Origin: an uncultured Bacilli bacterium
Lineage (GTDB): Bacteria; Bacillota_I; Bacilli_A; RF39; UBA660
Direction: 5' to 3'
DNA length: 39,595 nt
Assembly: GCA_934098435.1 (NCBI GenBank)
Contig: CAKOOV010000011.1
Span: forward strand, 1-39,595
Within the stretch, counting starts at the first letter, position 1; each line of letters starts with the position of its first letter. The translations under genes and the position numbers were made by a program. The notes below the pieces were generated by a model that was given only the letters and a program-made list of their open reading frames with translations, did not search any database and was not told the origin of the DNA. Positions 7,477 through 16,154 of the stretch are shown piece by piece.

Positions 7477-7482
7477 TATAAT
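7477..7482 (+). promoter_or_regulatory. Possible rodA -10 element
   Basis: TATAAT lies 17 nt before the rodA ATG. The 17-nt-distant -35 (ATTATT) is weak. The start of transcription would fall within about 12 nt of the start codon. Confidence 0.4.
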
Positions 7483-7499
7483 AACTAGAGTGTGATATA

Positions 7500-8630
7500 A
7501 TGAAAAAAGAATCTAAATTTAAAGTTGAAGGTAGAATATTAATTCCTATAATATTATTTGCTATTATTAGTGTAATTACTATATATGCTACGAGAAGTTT
7601 ACTACCTAGTGATTATCAAAATTTTTATTTAAAACAAATGTTATGGTATGTACTTGGTTTTGGGCTTGCTTATGTTATGATGATATTTGGTAATAAGTTT
7701 TTATATAATAATGCTTATATTTTATATTTTATTGGTGTTATTTTATTAATATTGGTATTATTTCTTGGTAAGCCTATTAATAATGCTAGGTGTTGGTTTG
7801 TTATTCCTTATATTGGTAGTTTTCAACCTTCAGAATTTATGAAAATATTTTTAATTATTATTTTATCAAGATTGATTAATGATTTTAATGAGAGTAAAAA
7901 TAATAATGATACAATGGAAGAATTTAAGTTTCTTTTAAAAGTATTAGTTATAGTTGGTATTCCTTCAATACTTACTTTTATTGAGCCTGATACTGGAGCA
8001 GTACTTATATATTTTATTATTACTATTGTTATGTTATTTGTCGGTGGATTTAAGGCTAGATGGTTTGTTATTACTACTTGTATTATACTTATATTTGGTG
8101 GTATCTTTTTGGGAATGTATTTTATAAATCAGGATTTATTTATTGATATTTTTGGTACTAGTTTTTTTTATCGTATGGATAGAATTCTTAATTGGTCTAA
8201 TAGTAATGGGCTTCAGCTTACTAATGGGCTTACTGCGATTGGATCTGGGGGAATGTTAGGGCATGGATTTAATCATACGCCAATATATTTTCCAGAAATG
8301 CAAACTGATTTTATTTTTGCGGTATTCGCTTCTAATTTTGGTTTTTTAGGTACTTTATTGTTACTTGGACTTATTGTGTTTTTTGATTTAAATATTATTT
8401 CTTTAGCTAATAAATCACATAATGATAATGATAAGTTACTAATTGGTGGTATTATCGCGGTACTTCTTTTTCAGCAGATGCAAAATATTGGTATGACTTT
8501 AGGATTATTACCTATTATGGGTATTACACTCCCTTTTATATCTTATGGTGGTTCTTCGTTATTATCTTATATGATACTTATTGGGATGTTGTTTAATATT
8601 TCAAATGAAAATTTAAGATTTAAAAATTAA
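7500..8630 (+). CDS. rodA: SEDS peptidoglycan glycosyltransferase, RodA type
   Basis: This 376-residue polytopic membrane protein has about ten hydrophobic segments. SEDS motifs present are GSFQPSEFMKI, IEPDTGAVLIY with the catalytic-loop Asp, YFPEMQTDFIFAVFASNFG and the C-terminal LPIMGITLPFISYGGSSLL. SEDS proteins polymerise lipid II with a class B PBP partner. The motifs and the lack of a dcw neighbour favour RodA (elongation) over FtsW or SpoVE, but that choice is not certain. It is one of three plus-strand protein genes, and the ATG follows GAGTGTGAT. Confidence 0.9.
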   Translation: MKKESKFKVEGRILIPIILFAIISVITIYATRSLLPSDYQNFYLKQMLWYVLGFGLAYVMMIFGNKFLYNNAYILYFIGVILLILVLFLGKPINNARCWFVIPYIGSFQPSEFMKIFLIIILSRLINDFNESKNNNDTMEEFKFLLKVLVIVGIPSILTFIEPDTGAVLIYFIITIVMLFVGGFKARWFVITTCIILIFGGIFLGMYFINQDLFIDIFGTSFFYRMDRILNWSNSNGLQLTNGLTAIGSGGMLGHGFNHTPIYFPEMQTDFIFAVFASNFGFLGTLLLLGLIVFFDLNIISLANKSHNDNDKLLIGGIIAVLLFQQMQNIGMTLGLLPIMGITLPFISYGGSSLLSYMILIGMLFNISNENLRFKN

Positions 8631-8642
8631 GTCTTATTTTTT

Positions 8643-8864
8643 TTATTTTAATACATCTAAAAATGTTTGAATCATACTTATATTATTTAATATTTTATTA
8701 AACCTATCGCTTGGATTCAATTTATATTTATTTTTCATATCCGCTATAAAGTCTTTATAGGAGTTTGGATTTCTATTTAATCTTTTATACCAGTATGGAT
8801 TTTCTCTAATAAATGATGTTTGGGTGGGATCACTGGCTATTTTTATTTGTAGTTCGATAGTCAT
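8643..8864 (-). CDS. ylbE: YlbE-like protein
   Basis: This 73-residue protein contains FIRENPYWYKRLNRNPNSYK, the hallmark of the YlbE family found with YlbD in spore-forming Bacilli. Its function is unknown. Its ATG overlaps the ylbD stop by one base (TAATG), so the two are translationally coupled. It runs convergent to rodA. Confidence 0.8.
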   Translation of the reverse strand: MTIELQIKIASDPTQTSFIRENPYWYKRLNRNPNSYKDFIADMKNKYKLNPSDRFNKILNNISMIQTFLDVLK

Positions 8865-9229
8865 TAGTCATCAAACTTCTTATATATTGGTCTTGGAGTA
8901 TATGTGCTGGTAGAAGATGTATTATTTTTAGTAATTATATCGCCAAATAGGCTTATAGCTTTTTGAATTGATGTTATGCCATCTTGTAGTTTGTCTGGAT
9001 CTATATTCTTTGCCATTTCCATTATATTAGAGAAATTTGATGGTTTGGTATTATTTGCTTTGATTTGAGTCTCTTCTTTATTTAGATATTCATTCCAAAT
9101 GTTATTATCTTCGCCATATAAATCATATAATTCATAGAATTTTTGCCAAGTCATCTTATTTTCTCTTATATATGTAACTAGTACTTGATGTTTTTTTACG
9201 AACTCTTTAAAGTTATCTACTTTTGTCAT
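8864..9229 (-). CDS. ylbD: YlbD-like putative spore coat protein
   Basis: This 121-residue protein starts MTKVDNFKEFVKKHQVLVTY and has MTWQKFYELYDLYGEDN. This matches Bacillus YlbD, annotated there as a putative coat protein. A hydrophilic linker and a second helical segment (about 60-100) follow. The ATG at 9229 follows AGGTGAT with 5-nt spacing. An in-frame start 66 bases upstream would add an unrelated hydrophobic stretch. It is in an operon with ylbE. Confidence 0.8.
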   Translation of the reverse strand: MTKVDNFKEFVKKHQVLVTYIRENKMTWQKFYELYDLYGEDNNIWNEYLNKEETQIKANNTKPSNFSNIMEMAKNIDPDKLQDGITSIQKAISLFGDIITKNNTSSTSTYTPRPIYKKFDD

Positions 9230-9312
9230 AGTATCACCTACCATAAGTATATGCTTTTTATTATGCAAAGTTACATATATGAAAAAAACAATCAATTTAA
9301 TTTGATTATTTT

Positions 9313-10068
9313 TTAGTTATTAAATAATGACATTTGACCATCAACTGTATAGTTTTTAGTAAGTTTTCTTTTTTTATAACTGCCTAATGTTTCTTTTTGA
9401 TTTTCTTTTATTAATTTTTCTTTTAATAAAGATAATTTTTCTTGTCTTTCTCTATCAAGCATGTCTTTAGTTATTCCTAATGATATATATGCTTTGACAG
9501 CATTATAGTTATATATAAACATTGCCAAATCATGTAAAGCTTTATAATTTAATTTATATTCATCTTCTAATGAATTATATTTATATATTTCTCTTTGAAA
9601 AAAGTCATTTAATATTTTGTCGGTTTCTAAATCATAGTGATGTTTTGCTATAAATGATAAGTTAGTTATATTTATACTATTATTATAGCTATTGCGATAG
9701 TAAGAAGATAATTTTTCTAGGAATCTATAATCTCTTTTTTTACTTATTAAGATACTTCTTAAATATAATTGATCTAAATATTTGCTTTCTTTTTGATATA
9801 TTAGTCCATACTTTACTTTTATTAATTTGTTATTTTGTTTGCGTCTGATAGTTAATTCTTTGGTTATTTCATCGATTGATATTATACCATTTTGATATAG
9901 TTTTTTCTTGAATTCATATTCATCTTGATATTTTGATGTTAAATCATCTAATTCATCTAGACTAAGTGCTTCTCCTTTAAACTTGGAGGTTTTGGTAAAT
10001 CCTTCTAATAATAATAGGTTTAATTTTTTATATTCGCCTTTATTTGCTATTGTTAAATAATATGCCAT
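9313..10068 (-). CDS. Unknown 251-residue protein ending in a clamp-binding-like motif
   Basis: I do not recognise this protein. It is soluble, Lys/Tyr-rich and largely helical by composition. A short N-terminal unit (MAYYLTIANKGEYKKLNL) is followed by a long helical body. The tail KNYTVDGQMSLFNN contains QMSLF, close to the QL(S/D)LF sequence that binds the bacterial DNA polymerase beta sliding clamp. A replication, repair or mobile-element role is conceivable but unproven. It has its own good promoter and ribosome binding site (GAGAGG) and lies between htpG and ylbD. Confidence 0.65.
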   Translation of the reverse strand: MAYYLTIANKGEYKKLNLLLLEGFTKTSKFKGEALSLDELDDLTSKYQDEYEFKKKLYQNGIISIDEITKELTIRRKQNNKLIKVKYGLIYQKESKYLDQLYLRSILISKKRDYRFLEKLSSYYRNSYNNSINITNLSFIAKHHYDLETDKILNDFFQREIYKYNSLEDEYKLNYKALHDLAMFIYNYNAVKAYISLGITKDMLDRERQEKLSLLKEKLIKENQKETLGSYKKRKLTKNYTVDGQMSLFNN

Positions 10069-10089
10069 GTTATCGCCTCTCTTAACTTA

Positions 10090-10118
10090 ATTATATATAA
10101 TTTATATATAAATGTCAA
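10090..10118 (-). promoter_or_regulatory. Promoter of the 251-residue unknown gene
   Basis: Consensus TTGACA (10113-10118), a 17-nt spacer and TATAAT (10090-10095) on the minus strand, immediately after the htpG terminator. Confidence 0.75.
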
Positions 10119-10144
10119 AGAAAAAGGCCTATTTTCGGGCCTTT
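10118..10144 (-). terminator. htpG terminator
   Basis: A stem AAAGGCC/GGCCTTT (10123-10144) with an 8-nt loop is followed by TTCTTT on the minus strand, 2 nt after the htpG stop. Confidence 0.85.
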
Positions 10145-10146
10145 TA

Positions 10147-12030
10147 TTATTTTTCTGCTATAATATCACATATTAAGTCACTAAATTCAGTAGGATTATC
10201 TATTGGTAATCCTTCAATTAATCTTGCTTCATAGTAGATGACTTTGGTATATTTGTTAAATTCTTCTTTATTATTTTTATATAAATCTTTTAGTTTTTTA
10301 CTAATGTTGTGATTTATATTTATTTCTAATACTTCACTAGCGGTTATTTTTTCTTCTGTTGGCATGGCGTTTATTACTTTTTCCATAGATGTTGATATTT
10401 CTCCATTAGTGGTTAAACATACAGGATGTTTCTTTAATTTATTAGTGAATTTTACTTCTTCTACTTTGCCATCTAATACTTCTTTCATGTCTTTTAATAA
10501 GTCAGTATTATCTTCATTTTCTTTTTTTATTTGTTCTTTTTCTTCTTCTGTAGATAAATCGGTATTTTCTTTTGATACATTAACGAATTTTCTTCCTTCG
10601 TATTCTCCTAAAGCCATTATAGCAAATTCGTCTACGTATTCTGTTAGATATAGTACATTATAGTTTTTTTCTTTAAATACTTCTACTTGTGGTAGCATAT
10701 CTATTTTATCTGTTGACTCACCACAAGCATAATAAATGTTTTTATCTTCTTCTTTCATATTGGATACATATTCTTCTAGTGTTATTAGTTTCTTTTCTTT
10801 TGAAGAATAAAACATTAATAGGTCTTTTAATTTATCTTTGTTTATACCATAATCATTATATATACCAAACTTTAGTTGCATGCCAAAACTTTTATAGAAT
10901 TTTTCATAGTTTTCACGATCTTCTTTTAGCATTGATAATAATTCTTTTTTTATTTTGCTTTCAATACTTTTGGCAATTAGTTTTATGTTCTTATCTTCTT
11001 GAAGGGTTTCTCTTGAAATATTTAGTGGGATATCTTCTGTATCTACTACACCTCTTACAAAGCTATAATAATCTGGTAATAAATCACTACATTTATCCAT
11101 TATTAGAACACCATTGGTATATAGTTTTAGTCCTTTTGTGTATTCTTTACTATAATAGTCATATGATGCATGACTTGGAATATATAATAATGCTGTGTAT
11201 GTTACATTTCCCTCTACTTTAAAATGTATTGTTTTTAGTGGTTCGTTGTAGTCATAGAATTTATCACTATAGAAGTTATTATATTCTTCGTTTTTTATTT
11301 CTTCTTTGTTTTTCTTCCATAGTGGGATCATACTATTTAAAGTTGTTAGTTCTTTATATGTTTCATACTCATCACTATCTTCTTTTTTTCTTGTATTGGA
11401 TACTTCCATTTTTATTGGATAGTTTATATAGTCAGAATATTTCTTTATTATTTCTCTAATTTTATATTCTGTAAGAAAATCACTATATTTATAATCTTCT
11501 GTATCTTCTTTAATATGAAGAGTTATCTTGGTTCCATTATCTTTTTTATCTGACTGAGATAATGTGTAACCATCTATACCATTACTTTCCCATATATAGG
11601 ACTTATCTTCTTTATATGATTTTGATTCTACTGTTACTTTGTCACTTACCATGAAGGCTGAATAGAAGCCTACGCCAAATTGGCCTATTATATTGGCATC
11701 ATTTTGACAAGAATTTTCTTCTTTGAAATGTAATGATCCTGATTCGGCGATAGTACCTAAATTGTTTTCTAATTCTTCTTCGGTCATACCTATTCCATTA
11801 TCGGTGATTGTTAATGTTCTTGCTTTATCATCTACGTCTATTTTTATATATAAGTCATCATTATTTATCTTTATGTTTTTATCTGTTAATGATAGATAGT
11901 GTAACTTATCTAGAGCATCACTTGCATTGGAAATTAGTTCTCTTAAAAATATTTCTTTATTTGTATAAATTGAATTTATCATTATGTCTAAGACTTTTTT
12001 ACTTTCTGTTTTGAATTGTCTTTTCTTCAT
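10147..12030 (-). CDS. htpG: Molecular chaperone HtpG (Hsp90)
   Basis: This 627-residue cytosolic Hsp90 opens with the GHKL ATPase. It shows LRELISNASDALDKL, DNGIGMTEEEL and QFGVGFYSAFMVSDKV. The middle domain (SRETLQ) and a C-terminal dimerisation domain follow. Full length. The ATG follows GTAGGAGATGAT. A consensus promoter overlapped by a CIRCE-like operator lies directly upstream, so HrcA control is inferred. In Bacillus subtilis htpG is not an HrcA target. Confidence 0.97.
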   Translation of the reverse strand: MKKRQFKTESKKVLDIMINSIYTNKEIFLRELISNASDALDKLHYLSLTDKNIKINNDDLYIKIDVDDKARTLTITDNGIGMTEEELENNLGTIAESGSLHFKEENSCQNDANIIGQFGVGFYSAFMVSDKVTVESKSYKEDKSYIWESNGIDGYTLSQSDKKDNGTKITLHIKEDTEDYKYSDFLTEYKIREIIKKYSDYINYPIKMEVSNTRKKEDSDEYETYKELTTLNSMIPLWKKNKEEIKNEEYNNFYSDKFYDYNEPLKTIHFKVEGNVTYTALLYIPSHASYDYYSKEYTKGLKLYTNGVLIMDKCSDLLPDYYSFVRGVVDTEDIPLNISRETLQEDKNIKLIAKSIESKIKKELLSMLKEDRENYEKFYKSFGMQLKFGIYNDYGINKDKLKDLLMFYSSKEKKLITLEEYVSNMKEEDKNIYYACGESTDKIDMLPQVEVFKEKNYNVLYLTEYVDEFAIMALGEYEGRKFVNVSKENTDLSTEEEKEQIKKENEDNTDLLKDMKEVLDGKVEEVKFTNKLKKHPVCLTTNGEISTSMEKVINAMPTEEKITASEVLEININHNISKKLKDLYKNNKEEFNKYTKVIYYEARLIEGLPIDNPTEFSDLICDIIAEK

Positions 12031-12052
12031 TTTATCATCTCCTACAAGTATA

Positions 12053-12080
12053 ATTATAGCACTTTATTAGCAATTGTCAA
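12053..12080 (-). promoter_or_regulatory. htpG promoter
   Basis: TTGACA (12075-12080), a 16-nt spacer and TATAAT (12053-12058) on the minus strand. The -35 box lies inside the CIRCE-like repeat. Confidence 0.75.
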
Positions 12081-12093
12081 TATCAATTGCTAA
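12067..12093 (-). promoter_or_regulatory. CIRCE-like HrcA operator of htpG
   Basis: The inverted repeat TTAGCAATT-N9-AATTGCTAA matches the layout of CIRCE (TTAGCACTC-N9-GAGTGCTAA), including the outer TTAGCA/TGCTAA and the 9-nt spacing. It differs only in the inner three bases of each arm. It covers the -35 box. An almost identical copy precedes hsp20 at 25380-25406. Confidence 0.8.
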
Positions 12094-12114
12094 TGTTTGT
12101 TATTTTTTAAGAGG

Positions 12115-12375
12115 CTATTTAGCCTCCACTATTAATTTAATCGCTGTTCTTTCATCTCCATCGATATTGACGTCAATAAATGCAGGAGTACATACTAAAT
12201 TTTTTCCTGATGGAGCTACGAATCCTCTAGCTATTGCTACTCCTTTTATAGCTTGATTTAGGGCACCCGCTCCTATTGCTTGTACTTCTACTACGCCTTT
12301 TTCTCTAAAAACATTTGCAAGTGCTCCTGCTACTGAATTTGGATTTGACTTCGATGAAACTTTTATTGTTTCCAT
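12115..12375 (-). CDS. spoVS: Stage V sporulation protein S
   Basis: This 86-residue Alba-like protein reads METIKVSSKSNPNSVAGALA and contains VQAIGAGALNQAIKGVAIAR and the C-terminal VNIDGDERTAIKLIVEAK. These are nearly invariant features of SpoVS. In Bacillus it is needed for normal spore coat assembly and affects septation; it is thought to bind nucleic acid. A TATAAT lies upstream, but no convincing -35. Confidence 0.97.
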   Translation of the reverse strand: METIKVSSKSNPNSVAGALANVFREKGVVEVQAIGAGALNQAIKGVAIARGFVAPSGKNLVCTPAFIDVNIDGDERTAIKLIVEAK

Positions 12376-12438
12376 ATTTGTTTTATCATTCCTTTCTTCT
12401 ACAATAATATATATATGAATGAAATATTATTATAGTAC

Positions 12439-12462
12439 AAAAAAAAGAAACTTAACGTTTCT
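12439..12462 (-). terminator. rpoZ terminator
   Basis: A short stem AGAAAC/GTTTCT (12446-12462) is followed by seven or more T residues on the minus strand and overlaps the rpoZ stop codon. Confidence 0.65.
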
Positions 12463-12652
12463 CAATATGAATTAATCCATCGTATACTTCTTCTAATGCT
12501 CTACCTATATTCTTTTCACTTTTGTATTCTTTAATAGGTTTTTGGTAGTAACCTGTTTTGGCCATTTGTTTGGCTCTTTCTGAGACAACATAAACTAAAG
12601 CGTATTTGGAATCTACAATATTTAATATTTTATCTATTGATGGATAAATCAC
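12452..12652 (-). CDS. rpoZ: RNA polymerase omega subunit
   Basis: This 66-residue protein reads MIYPSIDKILNIVDSKYALV, then ERAKQM and KNIGRALEEVYDGLIHI, the omega pattern. Omega assists beta' folding and core assembly. I chose the GTG at 12652, ten bases after GGGAG. A second in-frame GTG at 12661 is too close to the ribosome binding site. A perfect 8-bp hairpin sits in the 5' UTR next to the ribosome binding site. Confidence 0.9.
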   Translation of the reverse strand: MIYPSIDKILNIVDSKYALVYVVSERAKQMAKTGYYQKPIKEYKSEKNIGRALEEVYDGLIHIEKR

Positions 12653-12669
12653 TATTATCACACTCCCTT

Positions 12670-12689
12670 ATGTTATAAGAATATAACAT
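12670..12689. repeat. Perfect palindromic hairpin in the rpoZ 5' UTR
   Basis: ATGTTATA-AGAA-TATAACAT (plus strand), 8-bp arms and a 4-nt loop, ending two bases before the GGGAG ribosome binding site. It could be an operator or an mRNA 5' hairpin. There is no U-tract, so it is not a terminator. Confidence 0.5.
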
Positions 12690-12723
12690 ATTATAAATAA
12701 TTGCAATAGTCTTTACATTAATT

Positions 12724-13389
12724 TTACAAAACATTTTTTTTATTATAGCCGATGCATTTGGCTTTAATTTTTGGTTTTTCTATTATATTATTTTTGCACA
12801 TAGTTTTTTCTAATTTATATACTAAAGATTTTATTTCTCTAGATATATATGATTGTGATTTTTTAAGTAATTTGGCTATTTCTAGTTGAGAGTAGGCTTT
12901 TTCGAAATATAAATTATATAAGTATTTATCTTTATCTTCTAGTAGTTCTATTATATTTTTTATACTATTTATATTTTCTTTATTTATATAGTCATCTTCT
13001 ATATTTACTGATGTATCAGTAATTAATTCCATTAATGTTAGATTGTTTTCTTTAGTATCTTCGTCTAAAGAAATATCTTTGGTTATTTCTTTTTTTATAT
13101 ACATTAATATTTCATTATCTATACATTTGCTTGCATATGTTGTGAAGGAATAATTTTTATCTAAGTTAAAAGTATCTACTGCTTTTATTAATCCGATGAT
13201 ACCATTGGATATGATATCATCTTTATCTAATTGAATACTTGAGAATCTTTTATAATATCTATGAAATACTAATTTTATGTTATGTAATATTATTTTTTCT
13301 CTGGCTTCTTCATTCTTTGTTTGCATTTGAATAAAATATTTTTCTATTTCTTTTTTATTTAATACTTTATAATTATATTTATTTTCCAT
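12724..13389 (-). CDS. Sporulation-type sigma factor (SigE/SigK-like)
   Basis: This 221-residue sigma-70 family protein has region 2 NGIIGLIKAVDTFNLDKNYS then FTTYASKCIDNEILMYIKKE. NEILMY is typical of SigE and SigK, the mother-cell factors. Region 4 helix-turn-helix is YSQLEIAKLLKKSQSYISRE. Region 2 begins near residue 25, so there is no room for the ~27-residue pro-sequence of pro-SigE; it may not need proteolytic activation. A very strong AGGAGGG site precedes the ATG. It lies between ileS and rpoZ, not beside spoIIGA. I cannot separate SigE from SigK. Confidence 0.8.
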   Translation of the reverse strand: MENKYNYKVLNKKEIEKYFIQMQTKNEEAREKIILHNIKLVFHRYYKRFSSIQLDKDDIISNGIIGLIKAVDTFNLDKNYSFTTYASKCIDNEILMYIKKEITKDISLDEDTKENNLTLMELITDTSVNIEDDYINKENINSIKNIIELLEDKDKYLYNLYFEKAYSQLEIAKLLKKSQSYISREIKSLVYKLEKTMCKNNIIEKPKIKAKCIGYNKKNVL

Positions 13390-13403
13390 GTTCCCTCCTG
13401 AAG

Positions 13404-13430
13404 AAAAGCAGTATGTTAAATACCGCTTTT
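13404..13430 (-). terminator. ileS terminator or attenuator before the sigma gene
   Basis: A stem AAAAGCGGTA/TACTGCTTTT (one G-U pair) with a short loop ends only a few bases before the ribosome binding site of the sigma gene. The T-run is mostly within the stem, so read-through into the sigma gene is likely. Confidence 0.5.
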
Positions 13431-13439
13431 AATTTTTTA

Positions 13440-16139
13440 TTAGTTATTTAGAATATTATAACATCTATCACATATATCATCATTTAGGTGTTCAACGTAA
13501 TTCCAACATCTATTACATTTTTCACCATTACTTTTTTCTACTTTAACTTCTTCACCATCGGTAGTATACTCTACTTTTGATACAATGAATAATTGATGTA
13601 AGCAAGATCCTAGTTTTTCTTTTACTTCATTGTACTTTGCATCTAAATTTATTTTTACTACGGCTTCAAGAGCAGAACCAATTAGTTTTTCATTTCTTGC
13701 TTCTTCTAGTTTTTTATTTACTTTTTCTTTAAGTTCAAAGAATAGTTTAAATAATTCTAATACTTCGGTACTATCTTTATAAGTAATAACTTCAGGCATG
13801 TCTGTTAAGTGAACAGAATCTTTGGTATGTGGTAGCAGGTTATATACTTCTTCACTTGTATATGGAAGTATTGGAGCAAGTAATCTTACTTCATTATTTA
13901 AAATATTATAAAGTACTGTTTGAACACTTCTTCTTACTAAAGAGTTTTCTTTTTCTATGTATAAGATGTCTTTAGTAAAATCTAAATAGAAATTTGATAA
14001 GGTAAATGATACGAAATTATTTACTAATTTATATACATTTTGGAAATTATATCCTTCATATTCTTCTAGTACATTTTTGGTAAATATATTAAGTTCATTC
14101 ATCATGTATTTGTCATAATATGGCATATCTTCATATTTAATACTATCTTTAGTTGGATCGAAATCTTTTAGATTACCAAGCATAAATTTATATGTGTTTC
14201 TTATCTTACGATAGCTTTCTTTTACTTGTTTAATTAGTTCATCACTAATTCTTACATCTTCAGTATAGTCAGTTGATGCTACCCATAATCTTAAGATGTC
14301 TGCTCCATGTAGTCTTATCATATCAGCAGGCACTATTACATTACCTAAACTTTTACTCATTTTATTGCCTTTACCATCTAATGTAAATCCATGAGATACT
14401 AATTCTTTATAAGGTGCTTTACCAGTAACTGCTACACCACAAATTAGTGAACTGTTGAACCATCCTCGATATTGGTCTGAGCCTTCTAAATATACATCTG
14501 ATGGATATGGTAGACCTTGTTCTATTAATACTCCATTCCAAGTTGAACCGGAATCAAACCATACATCCATGATATCTTCTTCTTTTGTAAAGTTACCATT
14601 TGGACTAGCAGGATTTTTATATCCTTTAGGTAATAAGTCTTTGGCTTCTCTTTCAAACCATACATTAGAACCATATTTTCTAAATAAGTCTGCTACGTGC
14701 ATCATAACATCGTAATCAATGATTTCACTACCATCTTCGTTATAGAAGATAGGAATTGGTACTCCCCAGACTCTTTGTCTTGAAATACACCAGTCTCCTC
14801 TATCATGAATCATATTATATAATCTTTTTTTGCCCCATTCTGTATGAAATTTAACGTTATTTTCAAGTTCATTTAGAAGTTCATCTCTAATTTTATCAAT
14901 ACTACAGAACCATTGCTTAGTGGCTCTAAATATAACTGGCTTCTTTGTTCTCCAATCATGTGGGTATGAGTGAGTTATAAATTTTAGTTTAAGAAGTACT
15001 CCTAGTTCATCTAGTTTTGTAGTTATGGCTTTGTTAGCATCTTCAAAGAATAAACCACTAAATTCACCTGAATATTCATTTAATACTCCTTGGTCATCAA
15101 TTCCGTTTATCATTTCTAAGTTGTTTTCTTTGCCGATGATAAAGTCATCTGCTCCATACATAGGTGCCATATGAACTAGTCCAGTACCGGCTTCTAGTGT
15201 TACATGAAAACCATCTACTACTGGAGCTATTCTATCCATGAATACGTGTTTGTATTTGATACCTGTTATTTTGTCCCCTGTGAAAACTTTTTCTACTTTG
15301 TAATCTTCCCAGCCAAATTCTTTTGCTAATGACTCTAATAATTCATTTGCTACTATATAGTATTTACCATTTGCTAATACTTTGGCATAATCAAATTTTT
15401 TACTAACAGCAATACCAGTGTTACATGGAAGAGTCCAAGGAGTAGTAGTCCATATTACTAGATTGTCTCCTTCTTTTACTATATCATTTCCTTCTACTAC
15501 TGGAAATGCTACATATATAGATGGATCTTTTCGATCGTGATATTCTATTTCTGCTTCGGCAAGTGCTGATTCTGATGACGGACTCCAATATACTGGTTTT
15601 AATCCTTTGAATATTAAGCCTTTTTTGGCCATTGTGGCAAATACTTCAATTTGTCTTGCTTCCATTTCTTTTTGTAATGTGATATATGGATGGTCCCAAT
15701 CGGCTAATACGTTTAATTCTTTAAAGCCTTTCATTTGTTTGGCAATTTGTTCATATGCATATTTTTCGCATAAAGCTCTGAAGTCAGCTTTGCTCATACT
15801 TTTTCTATCAATACCGCTATTAGTTACAGCTTGTTCAATTGGAAGGCCATGTGTATCCCATCCTGGAATGTATATCATATCGTAACCACTCATCATTTTA
15901 TATCTATTAATAAAATCTTTTAATATTTTGTTCATAGCGTGACCTATATGAATATCACCATTAGCGTATGGTGGGCCATCGTGTAAAATAAATGGTGTTT
16001 TACCTTTGTTTTTTTCTCTTACTTTGTCATATAAATTCATTTCTTCCCATTTTTCTCTTTGCTTTTTTTCATTTTCGGGTAAATTTCCTCTCATCTGAAA
16101 ACTAGTTTCAGGCATCAATAGTGTTTCTTTATAATTCAT
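13440..16139 (-). CDS. ileS: Isoleucyl-tRNA synthetase
   Basis: This 899-residue class I synthetase charges tRNA-Ile. HIGH is at residues 64-67 (GDIHIGHAMNK). KMSKS is in GNKMSKSLGN near residue 590. The editing domain contains WTTTPWTLPCNTGIAV. A C-terminal zinc site is formed by Cys875, Cys878, Cys890 and Cys893. Length matches the bacterial type I enzyme. Strong AGGAGG site. Controlled by the T-box leader upstream. Confidence 0.98.
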   Translation of the reverse strand: MNYKETLLMPETSFQMRGNLPENEKKQREKWEEMNLYDKVREKNKGKTPFILHDGPPYANGDIHIGHAMNKILKDFINRYKMMSGYDMIYIPGWDTHGLPIEQAVTNSGIDRKSMSKADFRALCEKYAYEQIAKQMKGFKELNVLADWDHPYITLQKEMEARQIEVFATMAKKGLIFKGLKPVYWSPSSESALAEAEIEYHDRKDPSIYVAFPVVEGNDIVKEGDNLVIWTTTPWTLPCNTGIAVSKKFDYAKVLANGKYYIVANELLESLAKEFGWEDYKVEKVFTGDKITGIKYKHVFMDRIAPVVDGFHVTLEAGTGLVHMAPMYGADDFIIGKENNLEMINGIDDQGVLNEYSGEFSGLFFEDANKAITTKLDELGVLLKLKFITHSYPHDWRTKKPVIFRATKQWFCSIDKIRDELLNELENNVKFHTEWGKKRLYNMIHDRGDWCISRQRVWGVPIPIFYNEDGSEIIDYDVMMHVADLFRKYGSNVWFEREAKDLLPKGYKNPASPNGNFTKEEDIMDVWFDSGSTWNGVLIEQGLPYPSDVYLEGSDQYRGWFNSSLICGVAVTGKAPYKELVSHGFTLDGKGNKMSKSLGNVIVPADMIRLHGADILRLWVASTDYTEDVRISDELIKQVKESYRKIRNTYKFMLGNLKDFDPTKDSIKYEDMPYYDKYMMNELNIFTKNVLEEYEGYNFQNVYKLVNNFVSFTLSNFYLDFTKDILYIEKENSLVRRSVQTVLYNILNNEVRLLAPILPYTSEEVYNLLPHTKDSVHLTDMPEVITYKDSTEVLELFKLFFELKEKVNKKLEEARNEKLIGSALEAVVKINLDAKYNEVKEKLGSCLHQLFIVSKVEYTTDGEEVKVEKSNGEKCNRCWNYVEHLNDDICDRCYNILNN

Positions 16140-16154
16140 TTTATTTTCCTCCTT

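Noticed and set aside
10364..12014. Several plus-strand frames opposite htpG
   Set aside because: They show the Leu/Tyr/His-rich composition of antisense to AT-rich genes, and htpG explains the region fully.
12113..12130. GAGGCT/AGCCTC hairpin at the spoVS stop as a terminator
   Set aside because: On the minus strand it is followed by TTAAAAAAT, not a T-run, so it does not meet the usual pattern.
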